Positions 34,900 through 44,072 are shown, counted from the first letter of the stretch. The stretch is 64,000 nucleotides of DNA from Actinacidiphila glaucinigra (GCF_900188405.1 NZ_FZOF01000004.1:124001-188000), one strand, 5' to 3'. Program-made: numbers and translations. Notes: generated by a model from the sequence alone, not told the origin.

Positions 34900-35403
34900 T
34901 CAGTCGCCCGTGTGGCGGTACCGGGCCCAGATCGGCAGCCCGTACCAGCAGACGAGGTACCAGACCAGGACCGCGGCGACGAGCCAGGGCACATAGGCGT
35001 CGTGGGTGGCGGCGCGCAGCACCAGCAGCAGCGCCGAGGTCATCGTGGCCAGCAGCAGCACGAGCCCAACGAAGGTGAGCCGAGAGGCCCAGCGCACGGC
35101 CTGCGGCTTGATGCGGCGGCCGGAGACGACCCGGTGGAAGGAGACCGGGCCGATCAGCGCCCCGGTCGCGCAGGCGCCGAGCACCACCGTGACGATGTAG
35201 ATCGTGTGGTCGGTCGTCCCGAGCCGCTGGTAGTGCGGGGTGAAGACGACGGTCAGCAGAAAGCCGAAGAGGATCTGCACGCCCGTCTGGGCGACCCGCA
35301 CCTCCTGGATGAGCTCGCCCCACTTCCGGTCGGCGCGCTCGTCCTCAGTCTCGTCACGCCCGTCCCTCGGGCCGGTCCGGCCGTCCGCGTCGCCCCTGGA
35401 CAT
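34900..35403 (-). CDS. DUF6328 family membrane protein
   Basis: A 167-residue protein with a charged N-terminus (MSRGDADGRTG to about residue 25), then RKWGELIQEVRVAQTGVQILFGFLL, the DUF6328 start. Four predicted spans follow, with the conserved loop PVSFHRVVSGRR between spans two and three. ATG 35403 is preceded by GGGAGGGTGCC. The function is unknown. Confidence 0.85.
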   Translation of the reverse strand: MSRGDADGRTGPRDGRDETEDERADRKWGELIQEVRVAQTGVQILFGFLLTVVFTPHYQRLGTTDHTIYIVTVVLGACATGALIGPVSFHRVVSGRRIKPQAVRWASRLTFVGLVLLLATMTSALLLVLRAATHDAYVPWLVAAVLVWYLVCWYGLPIWARYRHTGD

Positions 35404-35487
35404 GGCACCCTCCCACTGCTCGGTCGTGCACGTCATAGCTGACTTACCATCGGCTGCCCGTGGCGCGCGCGGCGTGGCCCGGGCATG

Positions 35488-35522
35488 ACGAGGACGGCGA
35501 CCGGTCCGGTCGCCGTCCTCGT
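35488..35522. terminator. Perfect 17-bp inverted repeat
   Basis: 35488-35504 (starting ACGAGGACGGCG) pairs perfectly with 35506-35522. It is one of two hairpins in tandem downstream of the GlsB-type gene. Confidence 0.65.
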
Positions 35523-35524
35523 AC

Positions 35525-35567
35525 GCGGTCCGGCCGCCCCCACCCGCGGCGGGGGCGGCCGGACCGC
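35525..35567 (-). terminator. Hairpin after the GlsB-type gene
   Basis: A perfect 17-bp stem (35525-35541 with 35551-35567) directly after the stop of the GlsB/YeaQ-type gene. Confidence 0.8.
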
Positions 35568-35572
35568 AGTGC

Positions 35573-35836
35573 TCACCGCCGCGACTTGCTGCGCGACAGC
35601 AGGCTCACTCCGACGGCCGCGAGGCCGATCTGTATCAACCACTCGACCCAGTCGACGCCGTCGGTGTCGGCGACGCCGAACCCCTGGGCGATCGCGCTGC
35701 CGATGAAGGCGGCCACGATGCCGACGACGATCGTCCACAGCACTCCGATCGGCTGTCGCCCCGGCGCCACCAGACGCCCCAGCACACCGATGATCAGACC
35801 GATCACGATGGCACTGATGATGCTCGAGATCTCCAT
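35573..35836 (-). CDS. GlsB/YeaQ/YmgE-type stress membrane protein
   Basis: An 87-residue transglycosylase-associated/GlsB family protein with three hydrophobic helices. The conserved glycine-rich pattern is IVIGLIIGVLGRLVAPG and VVGIVAAFIGSAIAQGFG. A GTG two codons upstream (35842) is an alternative start. Family members are general-stress envelope proteins of unknown mechanism. The C-terminus is basic (LLSRSKSRR). Confidence 0.88.
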   Translation of the reverse strand: MEISSIISAIVIGLIIGVLGRLVAPGRQPIGVLWTIVVGIVAAFIGSAIAQGFGVADTDGVDWVEWLIQIGLAAVGVSLLSRSKSRR

Positions 35837-36006
35837 CTCCACCTCAACCCCAACCTTGTCCGGCCCCTGGCCGGAAGTGTGTTCGCACCACGCGGATACC
35901 CCGGGCCGGACACTCCACGCAGCCGCGCGCCGCCGTGTCGCCGGGTGTGTTCCGGCCGCGACGGGGCACCCGGTGGACCGAAGGCAGTCGGGGCAGGGAG
36001 GCCGGT

Positions 36007-36834
36007 GTGGACACGACGGTGGGTGCGGGCGCGGTACGGCCCGGGACGCGGGGGAGGAAGACGATCCGCGCCGGGGCGCGGGCGGGCCTCGCGGCGCGCG
36101 GGGTCGTCTACGCGCTGCTCGGGGTGCTCGCGCTGCGGGTCGCCTTCGACGGGTCCTCGGAGCAGGCCGACCGGGGCGGCGCGGTCGCCCGGCTCGCGGC
36201 GCAGCCCTTCGGGGGGTACCTGGTCTGGGCCCTGGCGGTGGGGTTCGCCGGGATGACGCTGTGGCGGTTGTCGGAGGCCGCGTTCGGCGCGGCGGGTCCT
36301 GACGGCGGCAAGGCCGGCAAGCGGCTCATGTCCGCGGCCCGCGCGGTGTTCTACGCCTTCGTGACGTACTCGGTGGTGACCTTCGCGGTGGACGGCTCCT
36401 CCGCCGGCGGTTCGAGCGACAAGACCTCCAAGGACGTCACCGCGCACGCCCTGGGCTGGCCCATGGGCCGCTGGCTGGTGGGGGCGGCGGGGCTGGCCCT
36501 CGCGGGAGCCGGGGTGTGGATCGCGGTACGGGCGCTGCTGCGGCGCTTCCGCAAACACCTGCGGACCGGCGCGATGTCACGGCGGGTGCGCCGGGTGGTC
36601 GACTTCCTCGGGGTCGCCGGAGGGAGCAGCCGCGGCGTGGTCTTCGCCGCCGCGGGCTGCTTCGTCGTCGTCGCGGCGGTCCGTTTCGACCCGGATCGGG
36701 CGAAGGGGCTGGACGACACCCTGCGCACGTTCCGGGACACCCCCGCCGGGCCGTGGCTGCTGGCGGTGATCGCCGCGGGGCTGGCCCTGTTCGGGGTGTT
36801 CTCCTGGGCGATGGCCCGCTGGCGGCAGGTCTGA
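36007..36834 (+). CDS. DUF1206 membrane protein
   Basis: A 275-residue polytopic protein with three DUF1206 repeats of two helices each (six spans). Repeat starts are ARAGLAARGVVYALLGVLAL, SAARAVFYAFVTYSVVTF and GVAGGSSRGVVFAAAGCFVV. GTG 36007 follows GGGCAGGGAGGCCG. The function is unknown. It lies close to other stress-type small membrane proteins. Confidence 0.88.
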   Translation: MDTTVGAGAVRPGTRGRKTIRAGARAGLAARGVVYALLGVLALRVAFDGSSEQADRGGAVARLAAQPFGGYLVWALAVGFAGMTLWRLSEAAFGAAGPDGGKAGKRLMSAARAVFYAFVTYSVVTFAVDGSSAGGSSDKTSKDVTAHALGWPMGRWLVGAAGLALAGAGVWIAVRALLRRFRKHLRTGAMSRRVRRVVDFLGVAGGSSRGVVFAAAGCFVVVAAVRFDPDRAKGLDDTLRTFRDTPAGPWLLAVIAAGLALFGVFSWAMARWRQV

Positions 36835-36853
36835 GCGGCGCCGGGCGCCCGGT

Positions 36854-37297
36854 TCAGCGGCCCGGGAGCTTCACCACCGTCACGAAGAAGTCGTCGATCT
36901 GCCGGACCACGTCGATGAAGCGTTCGAAGTCCACCGGCTTGGTCACATAGGCGTTGGCGTGCAGCTTGTAGCTGCGCAGAATGTCCTCCTCGGCCTCGGA
37001 GGTGGTGAGGACGACGACCGGGATGGTGCACAGGTCGGCGTCGGCCTTGATCGCGGCGAGCACCTGGCGGCCGTCGAAGCGGGGCAGGTTGAGGTCGAGG
37101 AGGATCAGCCCGGGGCGCGGCGCGCCGGCGTGGGCGCCGCGCCGGTGGAGGAAGTCGAGGGCCTCCTCGCCGTCCCGTACGACGTGCAGGACGTTGCGGA
37201 CCTTGTTCTCCTGGAACGCCTCGCGGGTCATCAGCTCGTCGCCGGGGTCGTCCTCGACGAGCAGCACGATGATCGGTTCCGGTTCCTGCAGGTTCAA
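36854..37297 (-). CDS. Single-domain response regulator (Rcp1-like)
   Basis: A 147-residue receiver-only protein. Acidic pocket in [13 protein letters not shown], phospho-acceptor Asp in [13 protein letters not shown], Thr/Ser switch in [13 protein letters not shown], and Lys in [12 protein letters not shown]. The start is TTG 37297, overlapping the kinase stop (TTGA) with GAGGAG seven bases upstream. It is the type that pairs with phytochrome-like kinases. It is the last gene of a three-gene coupled operon and probably accepts phosphate from the adjacent kinase. Confidence 0.88.
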   Translation of the reverse strand: MNLQEPEPIIVLLVEDDPGDELMTREAFQENKVRNVLHVVRDGEEALDFLHRRGAHAGAPRPGLILLDLNLPRFDGRQVLAAIKADADLCTIPVVVLTTSEAEEDILRSYKLHANAYVTKPVDFERFIDVVRQIDDFFVTVVKLPGR

Positions 37298-38907
37298 GCG
37301 GACTCCTCGTCCGGTGCGGGTGCCCGCTCGGCGGCCGCCGGCAGGGTGAAGCGGATGCGGGTGCCCTCCGGACGGCCGGGGTCGAGCCGGATCCGGCCGC
37401 CGTGGTACTCGACGATCTTCTTGCACAGCGCGAGCCCGATGCCCGTACCGCCGTATCCGTCCCGGCTGTGCAGGCGCTGGAAGATGACGAAGATCTTGTC
37501 GGCGAACTCCGCCGGAACGCCGATGCCGTTGTCGGTGACGGAGAAGTGGAGCATGCCGTCCCCGTCAGGACTCCCGGAGTCCTGCGGCGCTCCCGGCTCG
37601 TCCAGGGTGATGGTCACCCGGGGCGGCCGGTCCTCCGCACGGAACTTGACGGCGTTGCCGACCAGGTTCTGCCAGAGCATGGCCAGCAGGGTCGGGTCGC
37701 CCACGGTGCCGGGCAGCGCGGGCGGGCGCTCGATCACGGCACCCGACTCCTCTATCGCCACGGACAGGTTGCCCAGCGCGCGGTCCAGCGGCTCGTCCAG
37801 GGCGACCGGCACGCTGGCGTCGCCCAGCCGTCCGACCCGGGAGAAGGTCAGCAGGTCGTTGATGAGCACCTGCATGCGCTTGGCGCCGTCGACGGCGAAG
37901 GCGATGTACTGCGTGCCGCGTTCGTCGAGGCTCTCGCCGTACCGCTTCTCCAGCAGTTGGCAGAAGGACGCGACCTTGCGCAGCGGTTCCTGCAGGTCGT
38001 GCGAGGCGACGTAGGCGAACTGCTCCAGCTCCGCGTTGGAGCGGCGCAGTTCCTCGGCCTGCGCCTCGCGCAGTTCGCCCTCGTGGCGCAGTTGCTCCTC
38101 CTTGCGCCGCGACTCCCCCAGGTCGGTGACGATGCGCCGCCGCATCGCTTCCACGGCGGCGCCGACGGCGTGCAGGTCGGCGGGGCCGTGGGACGGGATA
38201 CGGCGGTCGTATTCGCCGCCCGACACGTTCTGCACGGCCTCGCGGAGCCGGTTCAGCGGCCGGACGACCATCACCCGCACCAGGACGGCGAGCGCGACGG
38301 CGGTGAGGAAGAAGGCCACGACCATGAGCCCGAAGACCCGGTCGCGCAGGGTGCGGGCGTCCGCCAGCTGCCGCGTGCCGGCGGCGCGTTCCGCGTCCAG
38401 CCGGCGGGCCTGGGTCCCGGACAGGGCGCGGACCCGGTCGAAGGCCTCCTTGCCCCGGCGGGTGGTGGCCGCGTCGGGGGTGCCGCGGCCGAGGGCCTTG
38501 GTGCGGTCGACGACCTGCTGCGCGTACCGCCGGCGCCAGTCGGCGGCGGCCTGCCGCAGCGCGTCCAGGTCGCGTACGAGTTCCGGGAGGCCGTCCACGA
38601 GGCCGCGCATGCGACGGGCGGCGTCCTCCTCGACGGCCCGGCCGCGGGTGTAGGGCTCCAAAAAGTCCGGGTCGCCGGTGATGGCGTAGCCGCGGACCCC
38701 GGTCTCCTGGTCGACGAGGGCGGTCTGCAGCCGGTAGGCCTCGACCCGCGCGGGCGAGACCCGGGCGATCAGGTGGTCCGAGACCTCGGCCGTGCGCCGC
38801 AGCTGGGTGAAGCCGACGCCCGCGGCCACGGTCATGAACACCCCCAGGGCGGCGAGGACCAGCACGATCCAGCCCTGGACGGTCAGCCGCGCGGGGGTGG
38901 CGGTCAC
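37294..38907 (-). CDS. CHASE3-HAMP sensor histidine kinase
   Basis: A 537-residue membrane kinase. TM1 (residues ~10-30) and TM2 (~180-200) flank an extracellular CHASE3 domain ([24 protein letters not shown]). HAMP follows ([15 protein letters not shown]), then a coiled coil, then the phospho-His in [16 protein letters not shown]. The ATPase boxes are [19 protein letters not shown] and [22 protein letters not shown] 38907 overlaps the upstream phosphatase stop (GTGA). The partners are the receiver proteins encoded on either side. Confidence 0.9.
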   Translation of the reverse strand: MTATPARLTVQGWIVLVLAALGVFMTVAAGVGFTQLRRTAEVSDHLIARVSPARVEAYRLQTALVDQETGVRGYAITGDPDFLEPYTRGRAVEEDAARRMRGLVDGLPELVRDLDALRQAAADWRRRYAQQVVDRTKALGRGTPDAATTRRGKEAFDRVRALSGTQARRLDAERAAGTRQLADARTLRDRVFGLMVVAFFLTAVALAVLVRVMVVRPLNRLREAVQNVSGGEYDRRIPSHGPADLHAVGAAVEAMRRRIVTDLGESRRKEEQLRHEGELREAQAEELRRSNAELEQFAYVASHDLQEPLRKVASFCQLLEKRYGESLDERGTQYIAFAVDGAKRMQVLINDLLTFSRVGRLGDASVPVALDEPLDRALGNLSVAIEESGAVIERPPALPGTVGDPTLLAMLWQNLVGNAVKFRAEDRPPRVTITLDEPGAPQDSGSPDGDGMLHFSVTDNGIGVPAEFADKIFVIFQRLHSRDGYGGTGIGLALCKKIVEYHGGRIRLDPGRPEGTRIRFTLPAAAERAPAPDEESA

Positions 38908-40121
38908 GGCGAGGCGCTCCAGGTGAGGTGGACCACCGCCAGGTCGTCGTCCAGGCCGCCGTGGTCGGCGGCCAGTGCCTCGGCGCGCGCGATCAGGGTG
39001 TCGACGAACTCCGAGGCGGGCAGCGTGGCGTGCTGCCTGGCCAGGGCGAGCAGGCCGTCCTCGCCGAGCCGTCCCTCGTCGGTGCGGCCCTCGAACAGCC
39101 CGTCCGTGAAGAGCATCAGCGACTGGCCGGGCCGCAGTTCGAGCCGGCCCTCGGGCCACTCCCCCATGCCGGGCACCACGCCCAGGGCGGGCCCGCGGGG
39201 CGGCTCGGTGTACTCGACGGTGCCGTCCGGGGTGAGGTTGAGCAGTCCGTGGTGGCCCGCCCGCCAGACCCGGGCCGTGCGGCGGTCGGGCGCGAGGGTG
39301 AGGATGGTGGCCGTGGCGAAGATCTCGGGGGCGGCGCGTTCGGCCACCAGCACCTGCTCCAGCAGGGCGAGTTGCCGGGCGCCCTCGACGCCGGTCAGCA
39401 CCAGGGTGCGCCAGGCGATGCGCAGTCCGACGCCGAGCGCGGCCTCGTCGGGCCCGTGCCCGGAGACGTCCCCGATGAGGGTGTGGACGACGCCCTCGGT
39501 GGTCTCCACGACGTCGTAGAAGTCACCGCCGAGCAGGGAGTCGGCCCGGCCCGGACGGTAGCGGGGTGTGACGGTGACGTCCTTGGTGCGCAGCATGGGC
39601 AGCGGGAGCAGTCCGCGCTCCAGGCGCGCGTTCTCCTGGGCCCGCATCTGGCTGGCCCGCAGGGCGAGGGCCGCCCGTTCGGCCTGTTTGCGTTCGACCG
39701 CGTAGCGCAGCGCGCGCCCCAGGAGTTCGCCCTCGACCCGCCCCTTGACCAGGTAGTCCTGGGCGCCGGCGGAGAGCGCGGCCAGGCCGGTCCGCTCCTC
39801 GGCGAGACCGGTGAGCACGACGACGGCGGCACGGTCGGTGAGCGACAGTGCCCGGCCGAGGGCGTCGAGGCCCTGGCCGTCGGGCAGGTGCAGGTCGAGC
39901 AGGACGCAGTCGGCGGGGCGGGCGGCCAGTTCGGTGCCGGCCTCGGCCAGCGTGCGTACCCAGCGCAGTTCGACGGGCACCCCGCTGTCGGCGACCAGTT
40001 CCTCGACGAGCAGCGCGTCCCCCGCGTCGTCCTCGACGAGGAGGACGGAGAGCCGGCTGCGCCGGCCGTCGCCCTGTCTGGGGATGACGCCCTCGGGGGG
40101 CGTCAGCGTGTTGCCTTCCAC
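38904..40121 (-). CDS. Receiver-SpoIIE phosphatase
   Basis: A 405-residue protein. The N-terminal receiver (about residues 20-145) has LLVEDDAGDALL, phospho-Asp in CVLLDLHLPDGQG and Lys in DYLVKG. A coiled-coil linker (RYAVERKQAERAALALRA) leads to a PP2C domain with LLGGDFYD, LIGDVSGHG and LDDDLAVVHL intact. It is an RsbU-like phosphatase controlled by phosphorylation. GTG 40121 is chosen with GGGGAGA upstream. First gene of the operon with the CHASE3 kinase and single-domain receiver. Confidence 0.9.
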   Translation of the reverse strand: MEGNTLTPPEGVIPRQGDGRRSRLSVLLVEDDAGDALLVEELVADSGVPVELRWVRTLAEAGTELAARPADCVLLDLHLPDGQGLDALGRALSLTDRAAVVVLTGLAEERTGLAALSAGAQDYLVKGRVEGELLGRALRYAVERKQAERAALALRASQMRAQENARLERGLLPLPMLRTKDVTVTPRYRPGRADSLLGGDFYDVVETTEGVVHTLIGDVSGHGPDEAALGVGLRIAWRTLVLTGVEGARQLALLEQVLVAERAAPEIFATATILTLAPDRRTARVWRAGHHGLLNLTPDGTVEYTEPPRGPALGVVPGMGEWPEGRLELRPGQSLMLFTDGLFEGRTDEGRLGEDGLLALARQHATLPASEFVDTLIARAEALAADHGGLDDDLAVVHLTWSASP

Positions 40122-40225
40122 ATCGTCTCCCCACCCCTGTGGTGCCCCAGGTGGGGCGATGGGATCGTACGCGAACGGCACCCTGGCCGGATGCCCTTTG
40201 GGTCAGTGCCGATCATCTTCGATCA

Positions 40226-40239
40226 TTGCCGTTTGGCAA
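40226..40239. promoter_or_regulatory. Candidate operator before the phosphorelay operon
   Basis: The dyad TTGCC-GTTT-GGCAA lies 105 bases upstream of the receiver-SpoIIE start, in a locally A/T-richer stretch with two GATCAT copies beside it. The adjacent MarR-type regulator could bind here; this is inferred from symmetry and position. Confidence 0.4.
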
Positions 40240-40340
40240 CAGTAGTCGAACACAACGATCGCCCGCAGTTCGGCCCGCCGGTGGGCACCCCCCGGCGCGG
40301 GGCGCACGGCCGGGCGCACCCGGGGACCGGGACCGGACGA

Positions 40341-40835
40341 CTACGCGGTGTGGCTGCGGCCTCCGGGCAGCGGCCGTACGGCGCCCAGCCCCGTCGCCTC
40401 TGCGGCGGAGCGGAACGCGGTCAGCCCCTCCAGCAGGGCGCGGCGGGCGCGTTCGGGCATCGCCGACACGACCGTCGCCAGTTCCTCCTCCCTGCGTTCC
40501 CGCAGCTGGGCGAGGAAGGCGGTACCGCGCGGCGTGAGCCACAGGCACACCTCGCGGCGTGAGGTGGGGCTGGTGTCCCGGGTGAGGTAGCCCACCGCCT
40601 GCAGCCGGTCGCAGAGCCGGCTCACCGCGGGCGGCCCGGCGCCCAGGACGTCGCACAGCGTCCGCAGGTTGATCCCCTCGTTGCCCTCCAGCGCGAACAG
40701 CACGCGCAACTGCGAGGGCGGCACGGGCGGGTCCCCCGCGTCCCGGCCGCGGCCCCACAGCACCTCGAGTGCCTCGACCACGGACGACGCCGCGGCCACG
40801 GCGGCGTCCCGCTGCGATCCGGTGGTGGCGGGCAA
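40341..40835 (-). CDS. MarR-family transcriptional regulator
   Basis: A 164-residue winged-helix regulator. The DNA-binding part is LFALEGNEGINLRTLCDVLGAGPPAVSRLCDRLQAVGYLTRDTSPTSRREVCLWLTPRG, split by the usual wing, flanked by dimerisation helices. The start is TTG 40835 with GAGGAGG five bases upstream. It stands between the phosphorelay operon and a divergent SpoIIE gene and may control either. The ligand is unknown. Confidence 0.88.
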   Translation of the reverse strand: MPATTGSQRDAAVAAASSVVEALEVLWGRGRDAGDPPVPPSQLRVLFALEGNEGINLRTLCDVLGAGPPAVSRLCDRLQAVGYLTRDTSPTSRREVCLWLTPRGTAFLAQLRERREEELATVVSAMPERARRALLEGLTAFRSAAEATGLGAVRPLPGGRSHTA

Positions 40836-40971
40836 GGGGACCTCCTCACGGCGTGCCGCCGGAGGGATACCGCCGGCGAGCGGGTAGACGAAGACAGGAC
40901 AGGGCGCGCCAAACGACGCGCCACCACGCTAACCGACCCGCCCCCGCACCCAGAAGGACCGTCGCACCCCG

Positions 40972-42129
40972 GTGAACCGACACGCCCCCCTCGCCGCCGA
41001 ACGCGCCCTGCGCGCCGCGCCCCCGCACGCCCTGCCCGCCGCCCTGACGGACGTCCTGCGCACCCACTGCGCGGCCCGCTCCGTGGAGATCCTGCTCGCC
41101 GACTACGGCCTGGCGGTGCTCCAGCCGGTCTCCGCGCCCGAGCCCACGGAGGCCGCCGTGCCCCTCGCGGGAACACCCGAGGGCCGGGCCTTCGGCGCCC
41201 AGGAACCGTTCGCCGAGGCGGCCGGAGACGAGGGCGTGCGCCTCCACCTTCCGGTGAGCGTGCGCGGTGACCGCATCGGCGTGCTCAGCGTCGCGCTGCC
41301 CGGCGAACCCGCGCCCGAGGAGGTGCGCGACCTCACCGAGATCGCGGAGATGCTCGGCCACCACCTCCTCGTCGCCGACCGGGACACCGACCGCTACCTG
41401 CGCGCCCGCCGCCGGAACCGGCTCACCCTCGCCGCCGAGGTGCAGTGGGGGCTGCTGCCCGGACGGGCCTGCGCCCGCCCCGAGTACGCCCTCGGCGCCC
41501 AGCTGGAGCCCGCCTACGACATCCACGGCGACAACTTCGACTGGTCGGCCGCCGCGCGGGACCTCACGCTGACCGTCACCAACGGCATGGGACAGGGCAT
41601 CGAGGCCGCCCTGCTGACCAGCCTCACCGTGAACGCGCTGCGCAACGCCCGGCGCGCCGGCGTCCCCCTCGCCGACCAGGCGATGCTCGCGGACCAGGCC
41701 GTCTACGCCCGGTACCGCGGCGAACAGTACGTGTCGGTCCTGCTGATGCGCTTCGACCTGGCGACCGGCGCGGCCGAGGTGGTCGAGGCCGGATCGCCGC
41801 GCGTGTACCGGCTGCGCGGCTCGGCGGTGGACCGGATCGACTTCGAGGCCCAGTCCCCCCTGGGCATGTTCGAGGACACCCCCTACGTCCCGCAGCCCTT
41901 CGAGGTGCGCTCCGGGGACCGGCTCCTGATCGTCAGCGACGGCGTCTACGCGACCGCCTCACCCGGCGGCGAGACGTACGGCGAACGGGCGCTGGCCCGT
42001 GCGGTCCTGGCCACCCGGCTGCTCCCGGCCGCGGACGTCCCGCGGGCGATCCTGGGCGAACTGCCGGGTCACCGCGTGCTGCCGGAGGCCGAGGACGACG
42101 CGCTGGTGATGTGCCTGGACTGGTTGTGA
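40972..42129 (+). CDS. SpoIIE-type phosphatase with degenerate metal site
   Basis: A 385-residue protein. A GAF-like domain lies at residues ~25-135 and a PP2C/SpoIIE domain at ~150-385. The first metal motif is HGDNFD (Asp187) instead of GGDFYD. The second is TVTNGMGQG, with Asn204 in the place of the metal-binding Asp of GDVxGHG. The end EDDALVMCL keeps both Asp. Loss of the central Asp makes normal Mn-dependent catalysis doubtful, so it may be a low-activity or binding-only member. GTG 40972 is the start. It is divergent from marR and ahead of another SpoIIE gene. Confidence 0.85.
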   Translation: MNRHAPLAAERALRAAPPHALPAALTDVLRTHCAARSVEILLADYGLAVLQPVSAPEPTEAAVPLAGTPEGRAFGAQEPFAEAAGDEGVRLHLPVSVRGDRIGVLSVALPGEPAPEEVRDLTEIAEMLGHHLLVADRDTDRYLRARRRNRLTLAAEVQWGLLPGRACARPEYALGAQLEPAYDIHGDNFDWSAAARDLTLTVTNGMGQGIEAALLTSLTVNALRNARRAGVPLADQAMLADQAVYARYRGEQYVSVLLMRFDLATGAAEVVEAGSPRVYRLRGSAVDRIDFEAQSPLGMFEDTPYVPQPFEVRSGDRLLIVSDGVYATASPGGETYGERALARAVLATRLLPAADVPRAILGELPGHRVLPEAEDDALVMCLDWL

Positions 42130-42161
42130 ACCGCTGGGAGGAGCTTGCCCGGTGACGGGGG

Positions 42162-43916
42162 ATGGGGAAGACTCTTGCCGAAGGGCAACTGTCTGCCCGG
42201 CCAACCTTCGTCCAGGTACGAGAGGACCGGAGCGATCCCGACGGTCCCACAGGGCCCCGGCCTTGCTCCCACCGCATCGTGACGTCTCTCCCGCCTCCGC
42301 GCTCGCCAGTGGCCCGAGAGCAGGGGTCAGCCACCTCCGCTCGGATCGGGCAGCGGGTGCTGCGCGCGCTCGTCGAGTCCCTGACCGAGACCGCCGTCGT
42401 GGTCAGCGACCGCGCCGGGGTGATCCGTGCCGTCAACGCCGTGATCACCTCCTGGGCGCCGCGGCTGGTGGCCGGCCGCGTGCTCGCCGAGACCGCCCCC
42501 GCCTGGCTGACGGCGGCGGACGCCTCGGGCACCGCCACCGCCCACGGAGGCATGGGGAGCCGGCAGGTGACGGCACGCCGCGCCGAGCTCCCGGGCGGCC
42601 ACCACGCCTGGTACCTCACCGACGTGACGGACGCCCGCAGCACCGACCGCGAACTACGGCTGGCCCACGGCCGCGCGGAGTTCCTGGCCGAGGCGTCCGC
42701 CGGGCTGCTCTCCTCGCTCGACCCGCGCACGTGTGCGACCGCCACGGCGGAGCTGGCCGCCTCACGGCTCGCCGACGCCGCGGTGGTCGTCTCCCCGCCC
42801 GACCGGGAGGGGTTGCGGCTGACCCGGGCCGTCACCGGCCGCCCCGGCGTGGAGGAGTCCGCCCTGGCCGCCGACCCCGCCGAGGTGCCGGGGCTGGCCG
42901 AGGCGCTGACCGGGTTCCCCCCGCCGCCGTCCCGCCGGACGGATCCCGTGCGGGCCCCGGACTGGCTGCTTCCGGAGGGTTTCGGCACCCCGGTGTCGCT
43001 GCTGGTCACCCCGCTGCCGGGCGACGCGGTCCCGGCGGGCGCACTCGTCCTGCTGCGCCGCCCCGGTGGGCCGTTCACGGTCGAGGAGGAGGCCTTCGCC
43101 CGGGTCTTCGCCGCCCGCGCCGGCGCCGCGATCTCCGCCTCCGTCCGCTACACCGAGCAGGCGCGCAGCGCCGCCGTGCTCCAGGAGGACCTGCTGCCGC
43201 CGCGGCTGGGGCCCATCAGGGGCACCGAGGTGGCGGGTTCCTACCGGCCGTCCCGTGAGACGCTGCGCGTCGGCGGGGACTTCTACGACACCTACCCGGC
43301 GAAGGACTCCGACGGCGAGAGCACCGTGGTGCTGGGGGACGTGTGCGGCAAGGGCCTGGAGGCCGCCGTCCTCACCGGCAAGATCCGCAACACCCTCAGC
43401 GCCCTGCGATTGGTCGAGACCGACCACGTGCGGCTGCTGACACTGCTCAACCACGCGCTCCTCGACACCGCCCACACGCGCTTCGCCACCATGGTGCTGG
43501 CGGGCGTCACCCCGCTCGGCCGCGGTCAGGTGCGGCTGCGGCTGACCACGGGCGGCCATCCGGCCCCGCTCATCCTGCGGGTCTCCGGCGATGTGGAGGA
43601 GGCCGGCACCTCCGGCACCCTGATCGGCGCGGTGCCCGACGTGCGGGCCACGACCTTCACCACGGTGCTGCAGCCCGGCGAGAGCTGCCTGCTGTACTCG
43701 GACGGGGTCACCGAGGCCCGCGGCGGGGTGACAGGCCGTGAGTTCTTCGGCTCCGAGCGGCTGAAGACGACCGTGGCCGACTGCGTCGGCATGCCGGTGG
43801 AGTCCCTGGTCGAGCATGTGGAGATGCGCACCACCGAGTGGCTCGCCGACCGCCCCCACGACGACATCGCGCTGGTCGGCGTGGCCGCCCCGCGCGGCAC
43901 CGTCCGAGTACGGTGA
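42162..43916 (+). CDS. PAS/GAF-SpoIIE phosphatase
   Basis: Up to 584 residues. A PAS-like region (about residues 65-155, ESLTETAVVVSDRAGVIRAVN) is followed by a GAF-like region (about 165-330) and a PP2C domain (about 345-575). The motifs RVGGDFYD, VLGDVCGKG and PHDDIALVGV are intact. The start is uncertain: ATG 42162 has GGGGG upstream, but a GTG at 42279 removes 39 low-complexity residues. It lies 32 bp after the degenerate SpoIIE gene and is probably co-transcribed. Confidence 0.85.
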   Translation: MGKTLAEGQLSARPTFVQVREDRSDPDGPTGPRPCSHRIVTSLPPPRSPVAREQGSATSARIGQRVLRALVESLTETAVVVSDRAGVIRAVNAVITSWAPRLVAGRVLAETAPAWLTAADASGTATAHGGMGSRQVTARRAELPGGHHAWYLTDVTDARSTDRELRLAHGRAEFLAEASAGLLSSLDPRTCATATAELAASRLADAAVVVSPPDREGLRLTRAVTGRPGVEESALAADPAEVPGLAEALTGFPPPPSRRTDPVRAPDWLLPEGFGTPVSLLVTPLPGDAVPAGALVLLRRPGGPFTVEEEAFARVFAARAGAAISASVRYTEQARSAAVLQEDLLPPRLGPIRGTEVAGSYRPSRETLRVGGDFYDTYPAKDSDGESTVVLGDVCGKGLEAAVLTGKIRNTLSALRLVETDHVRLLTLLNHALLDTAHTRFATMVLAGVTPLGRGQVRLRLTTGGHPAPLILRVSGDVEEAGTSGTLIGAVPDVRATTFTTVLQPGESCLLYSDGVTEARGGVTGREFFGSERLKTTVADCVGMPVESLVEHVEMRTTEWLADRPHDDIALVGVAAPRGTVRVR

Positions 43917-44019
43917 ACGGCCCACGGAGCGGCCGGGTGCACGGGACGGGCACCGTGAGCGCGCGCAGGGCGCCCTGCGGACCGCCGGAGGCGCACGGCC
44001 CCGGCGCCGCACCCTGACC

Positions 44020-44040
44020 GGTCATACTGGTGTCATGACC
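44020..44040. promoter_or_regulatory. Candidate MerR operator
   Basis: GGTCAT (44020-44025) and ATGACC (44035-44040) form a dyad with a 9-base spacer, 32 bases upstream of the MerR gene. Position and symmetry suit autoregulation. Confidence 0.4.
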
Positions 44041-44072
44041 AGCGCGGCGAGGCAGAGAGCGAGATCCGGCGC

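Noticed and set aside
43964..43979. 16-base palindrome CGCAGGGCGCCCTGCG as an operator
   Set aside because: Fully G/C-rich with no loop, likely chance in this composition; the GGTCAT dyad nearer the MerR gene is the better candidate.
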